11,323 nucleotides of DNA from an uncultured Solobacterium sp. (lineage in GTDB: Bacteria > Bacillota_I > Bacilli_A > Erysipelotrichales > Erysipelotrichaceae): positions 1 to 11,323 of the forward strand of contig CALEMV010000343.1 in NCBI GenBank assembly GCA_937910655.1. Direction: 5' to 3'. The notes beneath the pieces were generated by a model. That model searched no databases. It saw only the letters and a program-made list of their open reading frames with translations, and had not been told where the DNA came from. Shown here one piece after another: positions 1-6,649 of this stretch. The translations under genes were made by a program, and so were the position numbers. Each line of letters starts with the position of its first letter. Positions within the stretch are counted from its first letter, which is position 1.

Positions 1-329
1 AGATATCCAAGTGCGAGTGCACCAGTCGAAATCATGCCGACAATCGCATCCCCTTGAACTCTTTTATTTTGTCCTGATTTTAGAATCAATATCGCCGCTA
101 CTGTTGTAATCGGAAAGACAAGATACATCTTCTGTTGAATCATCCCTAATACAAGTGCTATCGACATCGCACCAAAGGCAACGTGCGATAGACCATCTCC
201 AATATAGGAATATCTCTTTAATACAAGGATAACACCTACAAGTGCAGAACATAGTGAGATTAACATCGCCGCAACGATGGCATATCTTACAAAGGGATAT
301 CCAAGATAGCGTAGTAATTCAGCTAGCAT
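1..329 (-). CDS. znuB: Zinc/manganese ABC transporter permease ZnuB (5' part, cut by window edge)
   Basis: This is the N-terminal part of the integral-membrane permease of a metal-uptake ABC transporter (ABC-3 family), which carries Zn2+ or Mn2+ from the binding lipoprotein across the membrane. I translated it by hand from the ATG at 327-329. The 109 visible residues begin MLAELLRYLGYPFVRYAIVA and contain the family-typical segment LKRYSYIGDGLSHVAFGA at about residues 37-54, which follows the first membrane helix. Further hydrophobic helices lie around residues 16-36, 50-64 and 68-83. The start overlaps the znuC stop by 7 bases, as expected for a translationally coupled operon. Family members have roughly 260-290 residues, so more than half lies outside the window. 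Zinc rather than manganese is inferred from the operon and cannot be settled from sequence alone. Confidence 0.9.
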   Translation of the reverse strand, partial: MLAELLRYLGYPFVRYAIVAAMLISLCSALVGVILVLKRYSYIGDGLSHVAFGAMSIALVLGMIQQKMYLVFPITTVAAILILKSGQNKRVQGDAIVGMISTGALALGY

Positions 330-1006
330 TCTTCCACCACCTTTCGATATTCATCTGTGGAAATTTCCTTGACTTTACCATCCACGAAGCGAATAATACG
401 ATTTGCATACTGCACCACTGCAGGTACATCATGTGTAATCATTACGATTGTCATGCCTTCTTTATTTAACTTTGAAATGAGATCATACATATACTGCATT
501 GCATCTGGATCAAGTCCTGCTGCCGGTTCATCTAATAGAATCATCTTATCAGCAGCACATAACGCTCTAGCAAGTAGTGTACGCTGTTGTTGTCCACCGG
601 ATAAATCACGGTAACAATGCTTTGCGAGTCTATCGACACCAGTTTTGGCCATATACTCTTTCGCAAGTTCTTTTTCTTTCTTGTTATAGAACCAACGATG
701 TCCTAAGTGACCTACAAAACCGGATAAAACAACTTCTTCAACTGAAGATGGGAAATCTTTTTGGACTTGTGTCTGTTGTGCAAGGTAACCAATTTCTCTT
801 GCATTGAAGGATTCATCATGTTCAATCGTTCCTTCAATTGGACTGATTAAACCTAAGATGGTTTTCATGAATGTGGATTTACCAGATCCATTCTCTCCGA
901 TTACACATAAATAATCCCCATTGTTGATTTCCAAGCTAAAAGGTCCCGCAACTTTATTGCGTTCATGTCCAACGGATAGATTTTTACATGTAATCAAATG
1001 TGTCAT
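323..1006 (-). CDS. znuC: Zinc/manganese ABC transporter ATP-binding protein ZnuC
   Basis: This is the cytoplasmic ATPase that powers the ZnuABC metal importer. All ABC motifs are intact: Walker A GENGSGKS at residues 37-44, Q-loop glutamine at 77-78, signature LSGGQQQR at 135-142, Walker B MILLDEP at 155-161, D-loop GLD at 164-166, and the switch histidine in ITHD at 191-194. The length of 227 residues is normal for the family. The Shine-Dalgarno GGAGG (1016-1020) lies inside the last codons of znuA, and only one base separates the znuA stop from this start. The 3' end overlaps znuB by 7 bases. Gene order A-C-B and tight packing imply one transcript. A manganese-type paralogue cannot be excluded from this subunit alone. 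Confidence 0.94.
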   Translation of the reverse strand: MTHLITCKNLSVGHERNKVAGPFSLEINNGDYLCVIGENGSGKSTFMKTILGLISPIEGTIEHDESFNAREIGYLAQQTQVQKDFPSSVEEVVLSGFVGHLGHRWFYNKKEKELAKEYMAKTGVDRLAKHCYRDLSGGQQQRTLLARALCAADKMILLDEPAAGLDPDAMQYMYDLISKLNKEGMTIVMITHDVPAVVQYANRIIRFVDGKVKEISTDEYRKVVEEC

Positions 1007-1007
1007 C

Positions 1008-1976
1008 TTATTTAACCTCCGTGTTAAAGCTTTGTGCTAGTACCTTTAAATTCTCTTCCATTGCGCCATAGTATGTTAAGCCCTTATCAATATCTGATTG
1101 GCTAACGGACTGTAGAGAATTCAATGTTAGTATATCTTGATTCTTATCTGTTGTGTTTTCAATGACTGCTTTTGCGAGTTTCTTATCAGAGCCTTCAATT
1201 GTCATAATATGTTTGATACCCAACTCATCTGCGTATTTTGCTAGACTAACGATAGTCGCAAAACTAGCATTTGTTTCTGTTGAACAACCATTGAATGCGG
1301 CGTATGTAGTAATGCCATAATCTTTTGCTAAATAGTGGAAAGGCATACGGTCTGCGAAGATCCACGTCTTATTTTCAACTGTATCAACTGTAGATTGATA
1401 AGACTTATCTAAAGCAGCTAACTTTGCGATATACGCTTCTGCATTTTCCTGATACTTCTTTGCATTTGTTGAATCCAATTCTCCTAATTCATCCGCAATT
1501 GCTTTTACGATTTTCTGTGCACGCTTGAGTGATAACCAAACATGTTCATCATATTCAATTTCTTCATGGTCATGGTCTTCGCTTTCTTTTTCTAAGCCTT
1601 CCTCTTCTTCATCGATGTCATCACCAAGTGTCTGCATCATATTTACAACCTTCATATCTTTGTTGGTCTTCTCTTTTAACGCATCATCTACCCATTCATC
1701 AGATTCACCACCAACGTATACAAATAGATTTGCATCAGCGATGTTTGCGATATCACCTGCAGTTGGTTGATAACTATGCAAATCTCCACCGTTCTTCATC
1801 AATAATTGTAAGTCCACATTTGTATTGTCTTTTCCGATAATCTCACGGATCCAATCATATTGTGGGAATGTTGTAGCTACGATCTTTAATTTTGTCTGAT
1901 TCTTTTGTTGTTTTGGAGCGCAACCTGCAAGCATGAATGCCGCAAGTACTCCTGTCATGATTTTTTTGAGTTTCAT
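1008..1976 (-). CDS. znuA: Metal-binding lipoprotein ZnuA-like (zinc ABC transporter substrate-binding protein)
   Basis: This is the cluster A-I (ZnuA/TroA-like) solute-binding protein, anchored to the outer face of the membrane, which captures the metal and hands it to ZnuB. The N-terminus has a lysine-rich start, a hydrophobic core and the lipobox LAGC at residues 16-19, so Cys19 should be the lipidated residue. Likely metal ligands are His67 (GGDLHSYQPT), His145 (YDEHVWLS) and His214 (ADRMPFHYL), plus an acidic residue in the C-terminal lobe near TIEGSD. Between the first two ligands lies a charged loop (about 119-144) rich in Glu/Asp with only His135 and His137; in many zinc-binding homologues this loop is strongly His-rich. 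At 322 residues it has the usual length. AAGGAG precedes the ATG. It is the first gene of the operon and has its own promoter. Zn2+ versus Mn2+ preference is inferred. Confidence 0.92.
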   Translation of the reverse strand: MKLKKIMTGVLAAFMLAGCAPKQQKNQTKLKIVATTFPQYDWIREIIGKDNTNVDLQLLMKNGGDLHSYQPTAGDIANIADANLFVYVGGESDEWVDDALKEKTNKDMKVVNMMQTLGDDIDEEEEGLEKESEDHDHEEIEYDEHVWLSLKRAQKIVKAIADELGELDSTNAKKYQENAEAYIAKLAALDKSYQSTVDTVENKTWIFADRMPFHYLAKDYGITTYAAFNGCSTETNASFATIVSLAKYADELGIKHIMTIEGSDKKLAKAVIENTTDKNQDILTLNSLQSVSQSDIDKGLTYYGAMEENLKVLAQSFNTEVK

Positions 1977-2015
1977 ACTATTCTCCTTTTCAAACTCTAC
2001 TGAAGCAGTTTGTTT

Positions 2016-2045
2016 TTATAAGCGCACACTTGAGCGAATATTCAA
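2016..2045 (-). promoter_or_regulatory. Candidate promoter of the znu operon with an overlapping short inverted repeat
   Basis: On the minus strand, TTGAAT (2040-2045) is followed after 18 bases by TTATAA (2016-2021), about 40 bases upstream of the znuA ATG. The -35 lies in TTGAGCGAATATTCAA (2030-2045, plus-strand reading), whose outer four bases on each side are inverted repeats and which contains the palindrome GAATATTC. A metalloregulator such as Zur or AdcR would bind near here, but the sequence does not clearly match either consensus. Confidence 0.45.
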
Positions 2046-2050
2046 ATCTT

Positions 2051-2101
2051 CTATAAAACAACAAAATGCATGCCATCGACAATCATCGCTGACATGCATT
2101 T
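2051..2101 (-). terminator. Rho-independent terminator after the cysS-mrnC-rlmB-sigH operon
   Basis: The minus strand forms an 11-base-pair stem with one G-U pair, AAATGCATGTC (2091-2101) with GGCATGCATTT (2064-2074). The loop is 16 bases and the 3' tail TTTTGTTGTTTT lies on the minus strand below 2067. It sits 54 bases after the sigma-factor stop and just before the znu promoter, so it should insulate the two operons. Confidence 0.85.
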
Positions 2102-2154
2102 ACTATTTTCTGTTTCAGTTTACTTTATTATCATACACTATCTGTCAAGTTTTA

Positions 2155-2763
2155 TCATTGATTATGATATATGTAATCTTTAATTTTGGCTCGTACTCTC
2201 TGCAAACGACCATCGTATGCCTTTACAGTACAGTTCTGATTACGGGCTGCTTCTTCATAACAATCCCCATCATACCAAGAACGCATTACATCTACTTCCC
2301 GTTTTGATAATGACATGATACCTTGTGTCATTTGTTTAAATGCATCGACATACTGGTAATAATATTCTGGATTAAACATCTTATTTTGTTGTTCCACAAC
2401 ATCATAGAATGTTTCATCTTCATTCATCATCGCATCTAACGCCAGTATATCTGCACCTTCATTTCTTCCGATTGTTGAAAGCTGTCGTAGGACATTCCAA
2501 ACTCTTCTCTTTGCGATGATACACAAGAAGGTCTTAAAACTAGCTTGATTATCTTCTCGATAACAATGTATCGCTACAAGTAAACCAAGACGCGCCTCCT
2601 GCAATAAATCATCTTTATAGTTCTTCACTGGCGGATACACCTGTATCGTTTGATTCACCAGCGATGTAAGTAAACCTTCATACTGTGCAAATAAGCGATA
2701 TTGCGCATGCGCATCACCCATTCTACACATATATAATAGTTCACTCGGATTGTCCTTTTCCAT
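2155..2763 (-). CDS. sigH: SigH-like sigma-70 family RNA polymerase sigma factor
   Basis: This is an alternative sigma factor that directs RNA polymerase to a specific promoter set. Region 2 spans about residues 25-95 and includes the core-binding/-10 recognition stretch DDLLQEARLGLLVAIHCY followed by FKTFLCIIAKRRVWNVLRQ. Region 4 spans about 150-197: LSKREVDVMRSWYDGDCYEE, then the helix-turn-helix KAYDGRLQRVRAKIK, close to the KSxDNALQRxxxK pattern of Bacillus SigH. Its length of 202 residues is similar to SigH (about 215). Position supports the call, since in Bacillus sigH lies downstream of cysS, mrnC and rlmB. Here it follows rlmB by 12 bases, and its GGGGGAG ribosome site overlaps the rlmB stop. 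In Bacillus SigH controls early sporulation and competence; whether this organism sporulates cannot be told from the window. A generic ECF-like factor is the alternative. Confidence 0.82.
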   Translation of the reverse strand: MEKDNPSELLYMCRMGDAHAQYRLFAQYEGLLTSLVNQTIQVYPPVKNYKDDLLQEARLGLLVAIHCYREDNQASFKTFLCIIAKRRVWNVLRQLSTIGRNEGADILALDAMMNEDETFYDVVEQQNKMFNPEYYYQYVDAFKQMTQGIMSLSKREVDVMRSWYDGDCYEEAARNQNCTVKAYDGRLQRVRAKIKDYIYHNQ

Positions 2764-2775
2764 ACAACACTCCCC

Positions 2776-3492
2776 CTATAGTGGGAAACGCATGTTGTAA
2801 ATCGAATACATTAGAATACCAGCAGATACCGCCGCATTCAACGATTCAATCTTTCCTCTCATTGGTAGTGATACCACAAAGTCACACTTCTCACGCAGGA
2901 GTCTTGAGATACCCTTACCTTCATTTCCAATAATCAATACAGTATTGAAATCATACTTTACAGAACGATAGTCCTGTCCATCCATATCTGTCCCAACAGC
3001 CCACCAACCTTTTTTCTGTAGGTCTTCTAGTGTCCTGGAAAGATTGGTTACAGACGCACATTTCACCGTATCAATTGCGCCAGCACTAACCTTTGCAACG
3101 GTAGGCGTTAAGCCTACTGCATTGGTCTTCTTAAAGATGACACCAGTAGCACCGATTGCATCAGCTGTACGCAATATCGCTCCCAAGTTATGTGGATCTT
3201 CTAATTCATCTAACATGATGATAAGACCCTTACCATCCTCGGAAACACTCTGCACGATTTCATCCACACTATATAGACGATATGGATCAACTTCAGCCAC
3301 AACACCTTGATGACGGTCTGTCTTTGTCATCTGGGTTAATGTCTTCTTATCCACTCTTTTGAGTTGTACTCGTTGTTTTCTAGCCAACTGTTCTACATCC
3401 CTATCGTCTACTGACATGTAAATCTGTTTGATCTTGGAGTTATCCATCAACATCTGTTTTACAACATTTTTCCCGTACACAAATTGTGCCAT
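2776..3492 (-). CDS. rlmB: 23S rRNA (guanosine-2'-O-)-methyltransferase RlmB, SpoU/TrmH family
   Basis: This is a SPOUT-class methyltransferase that puts a methyl group on the 2'-OH of a ribose in 23S rRNA (Gm2251 in E. coli), using S-adenosylmethionine bound in a trefoil knot. The N-terminal part, from MAQFVYGKNVVKQML to about residue 75, is the L30e-like RNA-binding domain. The SpoU core follows with motif 1 DPHNLGAILRTADA (99-112; Asn102 and Arg108 conserved), motif 2 IGNEGKGIS (188-196; Glu191) and motif 3 LPMRGKIESLNAAVS (209-223). I start at 3492 because GGGAGG at 3499-3504 lies 6 bases upstream. Twelve more codons upstream are open, but they overlap mrnC and lack a ribosome site. The protein is 238 residues, normal for RlmB. 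Exact target nucleotide and paralogy (RlmB versus TrmH-like) are inferred. Confidence 0.92.
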   Translation of the reverse strand: MAQFVYGKNVVKQMLMDNSKIKQIYMSVDDRDVEQLARKQRVQLKRVDKKTLTQMTKTDRHQGVVAEVDPYRLYSVDEIVQSVSEDGKGLIIMLDELEDPHNLGAILRTADAIGATGVIFKKTNAVGLTPTVAKVSAGAIDTVKCASVTNLSRTLEDLQKKGWWAVGTDMDGQDYRSVKYDFNTVLIIGNEGKGISRLLREKCDFVVSLPMRGKIESLNAAVSAGILMYSIYNMRFPL

Positions 3493-3503
3493 AGAAGTCC
3501 TCC

Positions 3504-3878
3504 CTAAAGTGTCCGTACTTTGTCCCAAATTTGTCTAATACGGTCTTGCTTGTTTTCAAGATATAAAGCACCTAAGATTGCCTCAAATCCTGTCGACATA
3601 CGATATGTCACAACATCCGTATTATTTGGAACACTACCTGTATTCCCATTGCGTCCACGGTGATACGTTGCTTCTTCCTCTTCGGTAAAGAAGTTTTCCT
3701 CATGAAGAAGCGAATAGAATCTTGCTTGTGATTTTGCGGAAACATAAGAAATACTAAGTTTTTGTAGCATCTTTCCTTTGCCTTGTCCTTCTTGAACCAA
3801 GAAGTCACGCACTGCAAGAGACCACACCGCATCCCCAAGAAATGCTAGTGTTCTACCATTACATTCTAATGGGTTCAT
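3504..3878 (-). CDS. mrnC: Mini-ribonuclease 3 (Mini-RNase III)
   Basis: This is a small dimeric RNase III-type nuclease lacking the double-stranded RNA-binding domain. In Bacillus subtilis MrnC matures 23S rRNA by cutting the stalk ends in pre-50S particles. The 124 residues hold only the nuclease domain: LAFLGDAVWSLAVRDFL at 11-27 with catalytic Asp16, the basic patch HRGRNG at 73-78, and TGFEAILGALYL at 96-107 with catalytic Glu99. The ATG overlaps the cysS stop by one base (TAATG), so translation is probably coupled. The 3' end is followed 11 bases later by the rlmB start. The cysS-mrnC-rlmB order matches Bacillus and supports the assignment. Confidence 0.95.
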   Translation of the reverse strand: MNPLECNGRTLAFLGDAVWSLAVRDFLVQEGQGKGKMLQKLSISYVSAKSQARFYSLLHEENFFTEEEEATYHRGRNGNTGSVPNNTDVVTYRMSTGFEAILGALYLENKQDRIRQIWDKVRTL

Positions 3879-5212
3879 TACAATAAGCCCTTTTCCACTA
3901 ATTCATTACGGTATTTATCAGCACTATCGAAGTCTTTATCTGCCTTAGCTTGATTCCACTTCGCAAATAATTCTTTCTCAGTTTCACCTATCACCGGTTT
4001 ATCCACAACAATACCCAATACATTCAACATCTTTTCCACAGCGTTGCGGTAAAGAGTTACTTGTGCAAAGTCAATCTCTCTTTGACGTAGTGTCTGATTT
4101 AATTTCTTAACTGTCTCAAAGATAACTGCGTACGCATTTGGTGTATTCATATCATCATCCAGACAATCCAAGAATGCACGATAAGATTCCTTGTCATAAT
4201 CATCACCCATGACATAATTTGCGAGTGCAGCTTTAATATATGCCTGCTTGAGTGGTGTTAACACCTTATCTAATTCCTTGCGAGCAGTTTCGATTGTCTC
4301 ATCAGAGAAGTTTAATTCCTTACGATAATGTACAGAGGATACTAACCATCTTGTTAGATTTGTACCTAAAGATAACACAACATCCTTTGCCCACATCGTA
4401 TTCCCTAATGACTTAGACATCTTCTGTCCATCGATATTTACCATGGCATTATGCACCCAATAGTTAGCCAGTGTATTGCCATGCATAGCTTCTTGTTGAG
4501 CAGCTTCATTTTCGTGGTGAGGGAACTTCAAGTCCATACCACCACCATGAATATCAATGCAATCACCGATATTGTCGTTGATCATGACAACACATTCCGT
4601 ATGCCAACCTGGACGGCCTTCTCCCCATGGAGAATTCCATTTGATACCCATATCTGTCTTCTTCCATAACGCAAAGTCATATGGATTTTTCTTTTGGTCA
4701 TTTGTTTCAATACGTGCACCAGCCTCTAGTTGGTCCAAGTGCTGATGAGAAATCTCACCATACGTTGGTACAGATTCAACCGAGAAATATACATCACCAT
4801 TTGCTTCATAGGCATGACCTGTCTTAACAAGTTTGTCGATGAAGTCAATAATCTTATCCATTGTTTCTGTAACACGTGGTGTAATATCAGGAAGTTCTGT
4901 ATTCAGTAATGTACGTACTTCCTGATACGCATCAATATATCGCTGTGCAATCACTGCTTCTGTTGTATTTTCTTCAGCAGCCTTCTTAATAATCTTGTCA
5001 TCCACATCCGTGAAGTTAGATACATACGTAACGCTATATCCTTCTGCTTCAAATAAACGCTTCAACACATCAAACACAATCATTGGTCGTGCATTACCGA
5101 TATGTGCATAGTTATACACAGTTGGTCCACACACATACATGTCCACGTGTCCTTCGTGAATTGGTTTAAATTCTTCGATTTGTAAAGTCTTTGTATTATA
5201 CAGTCTGATCAT
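3878..5212 (-). CDS. cysS: Cysteinyl-tRNA synthetase
   Basis: This is a class I aminoacyl-tRNA synthetase that activates cysteine with ATP and charges tRNA-Cys in the cytoplasm. The HIGH signature is HIGN at residues 37-40 within CGPTVYNYAHIGNARP, and KMSKS is intact at 264-268. The zinc ligands that select cysteine are all present: Cys28, Cys207 (WHTEC), His232 and Glu236 (FPHHENE). At 444 residues it is slightly shorter than the E. coli enzyme (461), the difference lying mainly in the C-terminal anticodon-binding part. AGGAGG at 5219-5224 is well spaced before the ATG. It is the first gene of the operon with mrnC, rlmB and sigH. A T-box leader directly upstream ties expression to the charging state of tRNA-Cys. 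Confidence 0.97.
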   Translation of the reverse strand: MIRLYNTKTLQIEEFKPIHEGHVDMYVCGPTVYNYAHIGNARPMIVFDVLKRLFEAEGYSVTYVSNFTDVDDKIIKKAAEENTTEAVIAQRYIDAYQEVRTLLNTELPDITPRVTETMDKIIDFIDKLVKTGHAYEANGDVYFSVESVPTYGEISHQHLDQLEAGARIETNDQKKNPYDFALWKKTDMGIKWNSPWGEGRPGWHTECVVMINDNIGDCIDIHGGGMDLKFPHHENEAAQQEAMHGNTLANYWVHNAMVNIDGQKMSKSLGNTMWAKDVVLSLGTNLTRWLVSSVHYRKELNFSDETIETARKELDKVLTPLKQAYIKAALANYVMGDDYDKESYRAFLDCLDDDMNTPNAYAVIFETVKKLNQTLRQREIDFAQVTLYRNAVEKMLNVLGIVVDKPVIGETEKELFAKWNQAKADKDFDSADKYRNELVEKGLL

Positions 5213-5227
5213 ATTCTTCCTCCTGTT

Positions 5228-5255
5228 AAAAAAGCGTCTTTCTTAAAAAGACGCT
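5228..5255 (-). terminator. T-box-controlled intrinsic terminator before cysS
   Basis: A perfect 9-base-pair stem (5247-5255 with 5233-5241) with a 5-base loop runs into TTTTTT (5228-5233) on the minus strand. It ends just before the cysS ribosome-binding site at 5219-5224. Its 5' arm shares GCGUCUUU with the antiterminator, the arrangement expected of transcription attenuation. Confidence 0.9.
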
Positions 5256-5428
5256 ATGCGTATCCACTCTTTAGAATTTCACTGATAACATTAGTGCAAC
5301 GTTCTTCTCTACATATCAAGAAGACCCTCTCGGAGGCATTCCCATCAACACCATCTGCCAAAGCACTCTCACCAAATGTGCCTCTCTCTTATGCCGGTAT
5401 ATTGTAGTACTATTTCCGATCAACGGTT
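5228..5428 (-). ncRNA. T-box riboswitch leader sensing tRNA-Cys, upstream of cysS
   Basis: The leader reads on the minus strand. Stem I starts near AAGAGAGAGGC (about 5380-5390), has the typical GGUGAGAG and AGAUGG elements, and shows GGGAAUGCCUCC with a UGC cysteine codon at 5336-5338 as the specifier. A hairpin follows (UCUUCU 5319-5324 with AGAAGA 5303-5308), then a stem III-like hairpin (CACU 5293-5296 with AGUG 5280-5283). The T-box proper is AGAGUGGAUACGC around 5259-5271. Its UGGA can pair with a UCCA tRNA 3' end, as expected for tRNA-Cys with discriminator U73. The antiterminator (AAAGA with UCUUU, CGC with GCG around an AUA loop) excludes the terminator stem at 5233-5255. Start and end are approximate. 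Confidence 0.87.
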
Positions 5429-5434
5429 TATTTG

Positions 5435-5463
5435 ATTATAGCGTAATTCTAGGAAGCTTAAAA
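5435..5463 (-). promoter_or_regulatory. Candidate promoter of the cysS operon
   Basis: A perfect -10 box TATAAT lies on the minus strand at 5435-5440. Seventeen bases upstream is a poor -35 match, TTTTAA (5458-5463). Transcription would start near 5428, about 40 bases before the first T-box stem. Confidence 0.6.
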
Positions 5464-5530
5464 GTACAATACTAAGCTGTTTTTAATATTATTCACACAC
5501 AGATACTTTTATTCATGTTACTATTTTGCT

Positions 5531-6583
5531 ATGTTTACATTCATGAATTATATTCTTACACCAGAATTTATGGTGATCATATCACTAGCGATATTCTTAT
5601 ACTCCTTCTTCAAGGATTCTAGACGCTTTCGTAATGCAGTATTTTTATTAATTCTACTATTTGCACTCTTTGTTTTCTCTGTGCAGTATTCTGGTATATC
5701 CAGGATTGCGACTATATATTCAAGTATATTTGTCACCACCTTTATGTTCTTGATATTTATCATTCCATTCTTATTGATGGTAAATAGTGTACAGATGCTT
5801 CTTAAGGAAGGGTTTCATATTACAAGTTTCCTATCCATAGCGTTTGGAATCTTTATCTTAGTTGGCGAATTTTATTTCATAACTTCAATGATAGTGGCTG
5901 TTAACAACTATATAGATCATTCGATTCATCTAATACAAGATTTTCCAACTCTGCTTAAAATGGGATTTGGATTTAGTGTCTTATATATCTCACTTGTATT
6001 CGTCGCATTTATGTTCTATTCCATATTCATCCAAGTACTCCCAAGACATGTTGATTTTGACTACATTGTTGTATTAGGTGCTGGATTAATTGATGGTTTA
6101 ACACCAACAAAACTGCTTGCCAATCGACTTGATAAGGCGATACGCGTATTTAATAAGTCGGTATCCTCTTGTTATATCGTTGTTTCTGGTGGCCAAGGTT
6201 CTGATGAAAAAGTGTCTGAAGCCGAAGCGATGCATAATTACCTCATCGATAAAGGAATTAAGAATCATCAAATTATCATGGAAGATAAGAGTGTTAATAC
6301 ATTTGAAAACATGCGTAATTCCTATGAAATTATCAAGCGTAGAGGTGGCCGCATGCGTATTGCGGTAGTCACTTCCAACTTCCATGTCTATCGTGCATTC
6401 CTCCTCTGTCGCTCTTTAGATATTCCAGCAATCGGCATTGGTGCACCTATCGCATTCTACTTCTGGCCAAGCGCAATGATTCGTGAATATGTTGCGTTAT
6501 GCAAGCATTATCTAAAGGGATATCTATTAGGCTGGTTTATATTTGTAGGTTTCTTCCTCACTGTACTTTCTGTATTTCTATAA
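5531..6583 (+). CDS. Multi-pass membrane protein with C-terminal YdcF/DUF218 (ElyC/SanA-type) domain
   Basis: The specific function is unknown. Residues 1-170 carry about five hydrophobic helices (roughly 11-27, 35-51, 63-86, 98-124 and 147-169). The DUF218 domain follows (about 177-330) and a last helix is at 331-350. Conserved DUF218 features are present: YIVVLGAGL at 178-186, VVSGGQGSDE at 217-226, SEAEAM at 229-234, EDKSVNTFENM at 251-261 and TSNFHVYRA at 281-289. DUF218 proteins such as SanA and ElyC are linked in E. coli to envelope integrity and peptidoglycan precursor handling, and the fold resembles nucleotide-binding Rossmann domains. At 350 residues it fits the Firmicutes form with an N-terminal membrane part. 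No Shine-Dalgarno is visible before this ATG or the second ATG at codon 5. It is a single-gene unit, divergent from cysS. Confidence 0.85.
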   Translation: MFTFMNYILTPEFMVIISLAIFLYSFFKDSRRFRNAVFLLILLFALFVFSVQYSGISRIATIYSSIFVTTFMFLIFIIPFLLMVNSVQMLLKEGFHITSFLSIAFGIFILVGEFYFITSMIVAVNNYIDHSIHLIQDFPTLLKMGFGFSVLYISLVFVAFMFYSIFIQVLPRHVDFDYIVVLGAGLIDGLTPTKLLANRLDKAIRVFNKSVSSCYIVVSGGQGSDEKVSEAEAMHNYLIDKGIKNHQIIMEDKSVNTFENMRNSYEIIKRRGGRMRIAVVTSNFHVYRAFLLCRSLDIPAIGIGAPIAFYFWPSAMIREYVALCKHYLKGYLLGWFIFVGFFLTVLSVFL

Positions 6584-6608
6584 TAGAAAGTACAGTTTTC
6601 TTTTTTTC
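6560..6608 (+). terminator. Rho-independent terminator overlapping the end of the YdcF-family gene
   Basis: A perfect 12-base-pair inverted repeat, ACTGTACTTTCT (6560-6571) with AGAAAGTACAGT (6585-6596), is followed by TTTCTTTTTTTC. The left arm lies within the last codons of the gene, and the stop (6581-6583) is in the loop. Confidence 0.92.
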
Positions 6609-6642
6609 AAAAATAAAAATGCCTCTATCACAGAGACATTTT
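6603..6642 (-). terminator. Rho-independent terminator of the cupin gene
   Basis: On the minus strand AAAATGTCTCT (6632-6642) pairs with AGAGGCATTTT (6616-6626), 11 base pairs including one G-U. The loop is 5 bases and the tail is TATTTTTG. It begins 8 bases after the cupin stop and lies back to back with the terminator of the convergent gene. Confidence 0.88.
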
Positions 6643-6649
6643 ACTATTC

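Noticed and set aside
3493..3528. Upstream extension of rlmB by 12 codons
   Set aside because: It overlaps the end of mrnC and lacks a ribosome site, while the internal ATG at 3492 has GGGAGG at proper spacing and begins with the usual family N-terminus.
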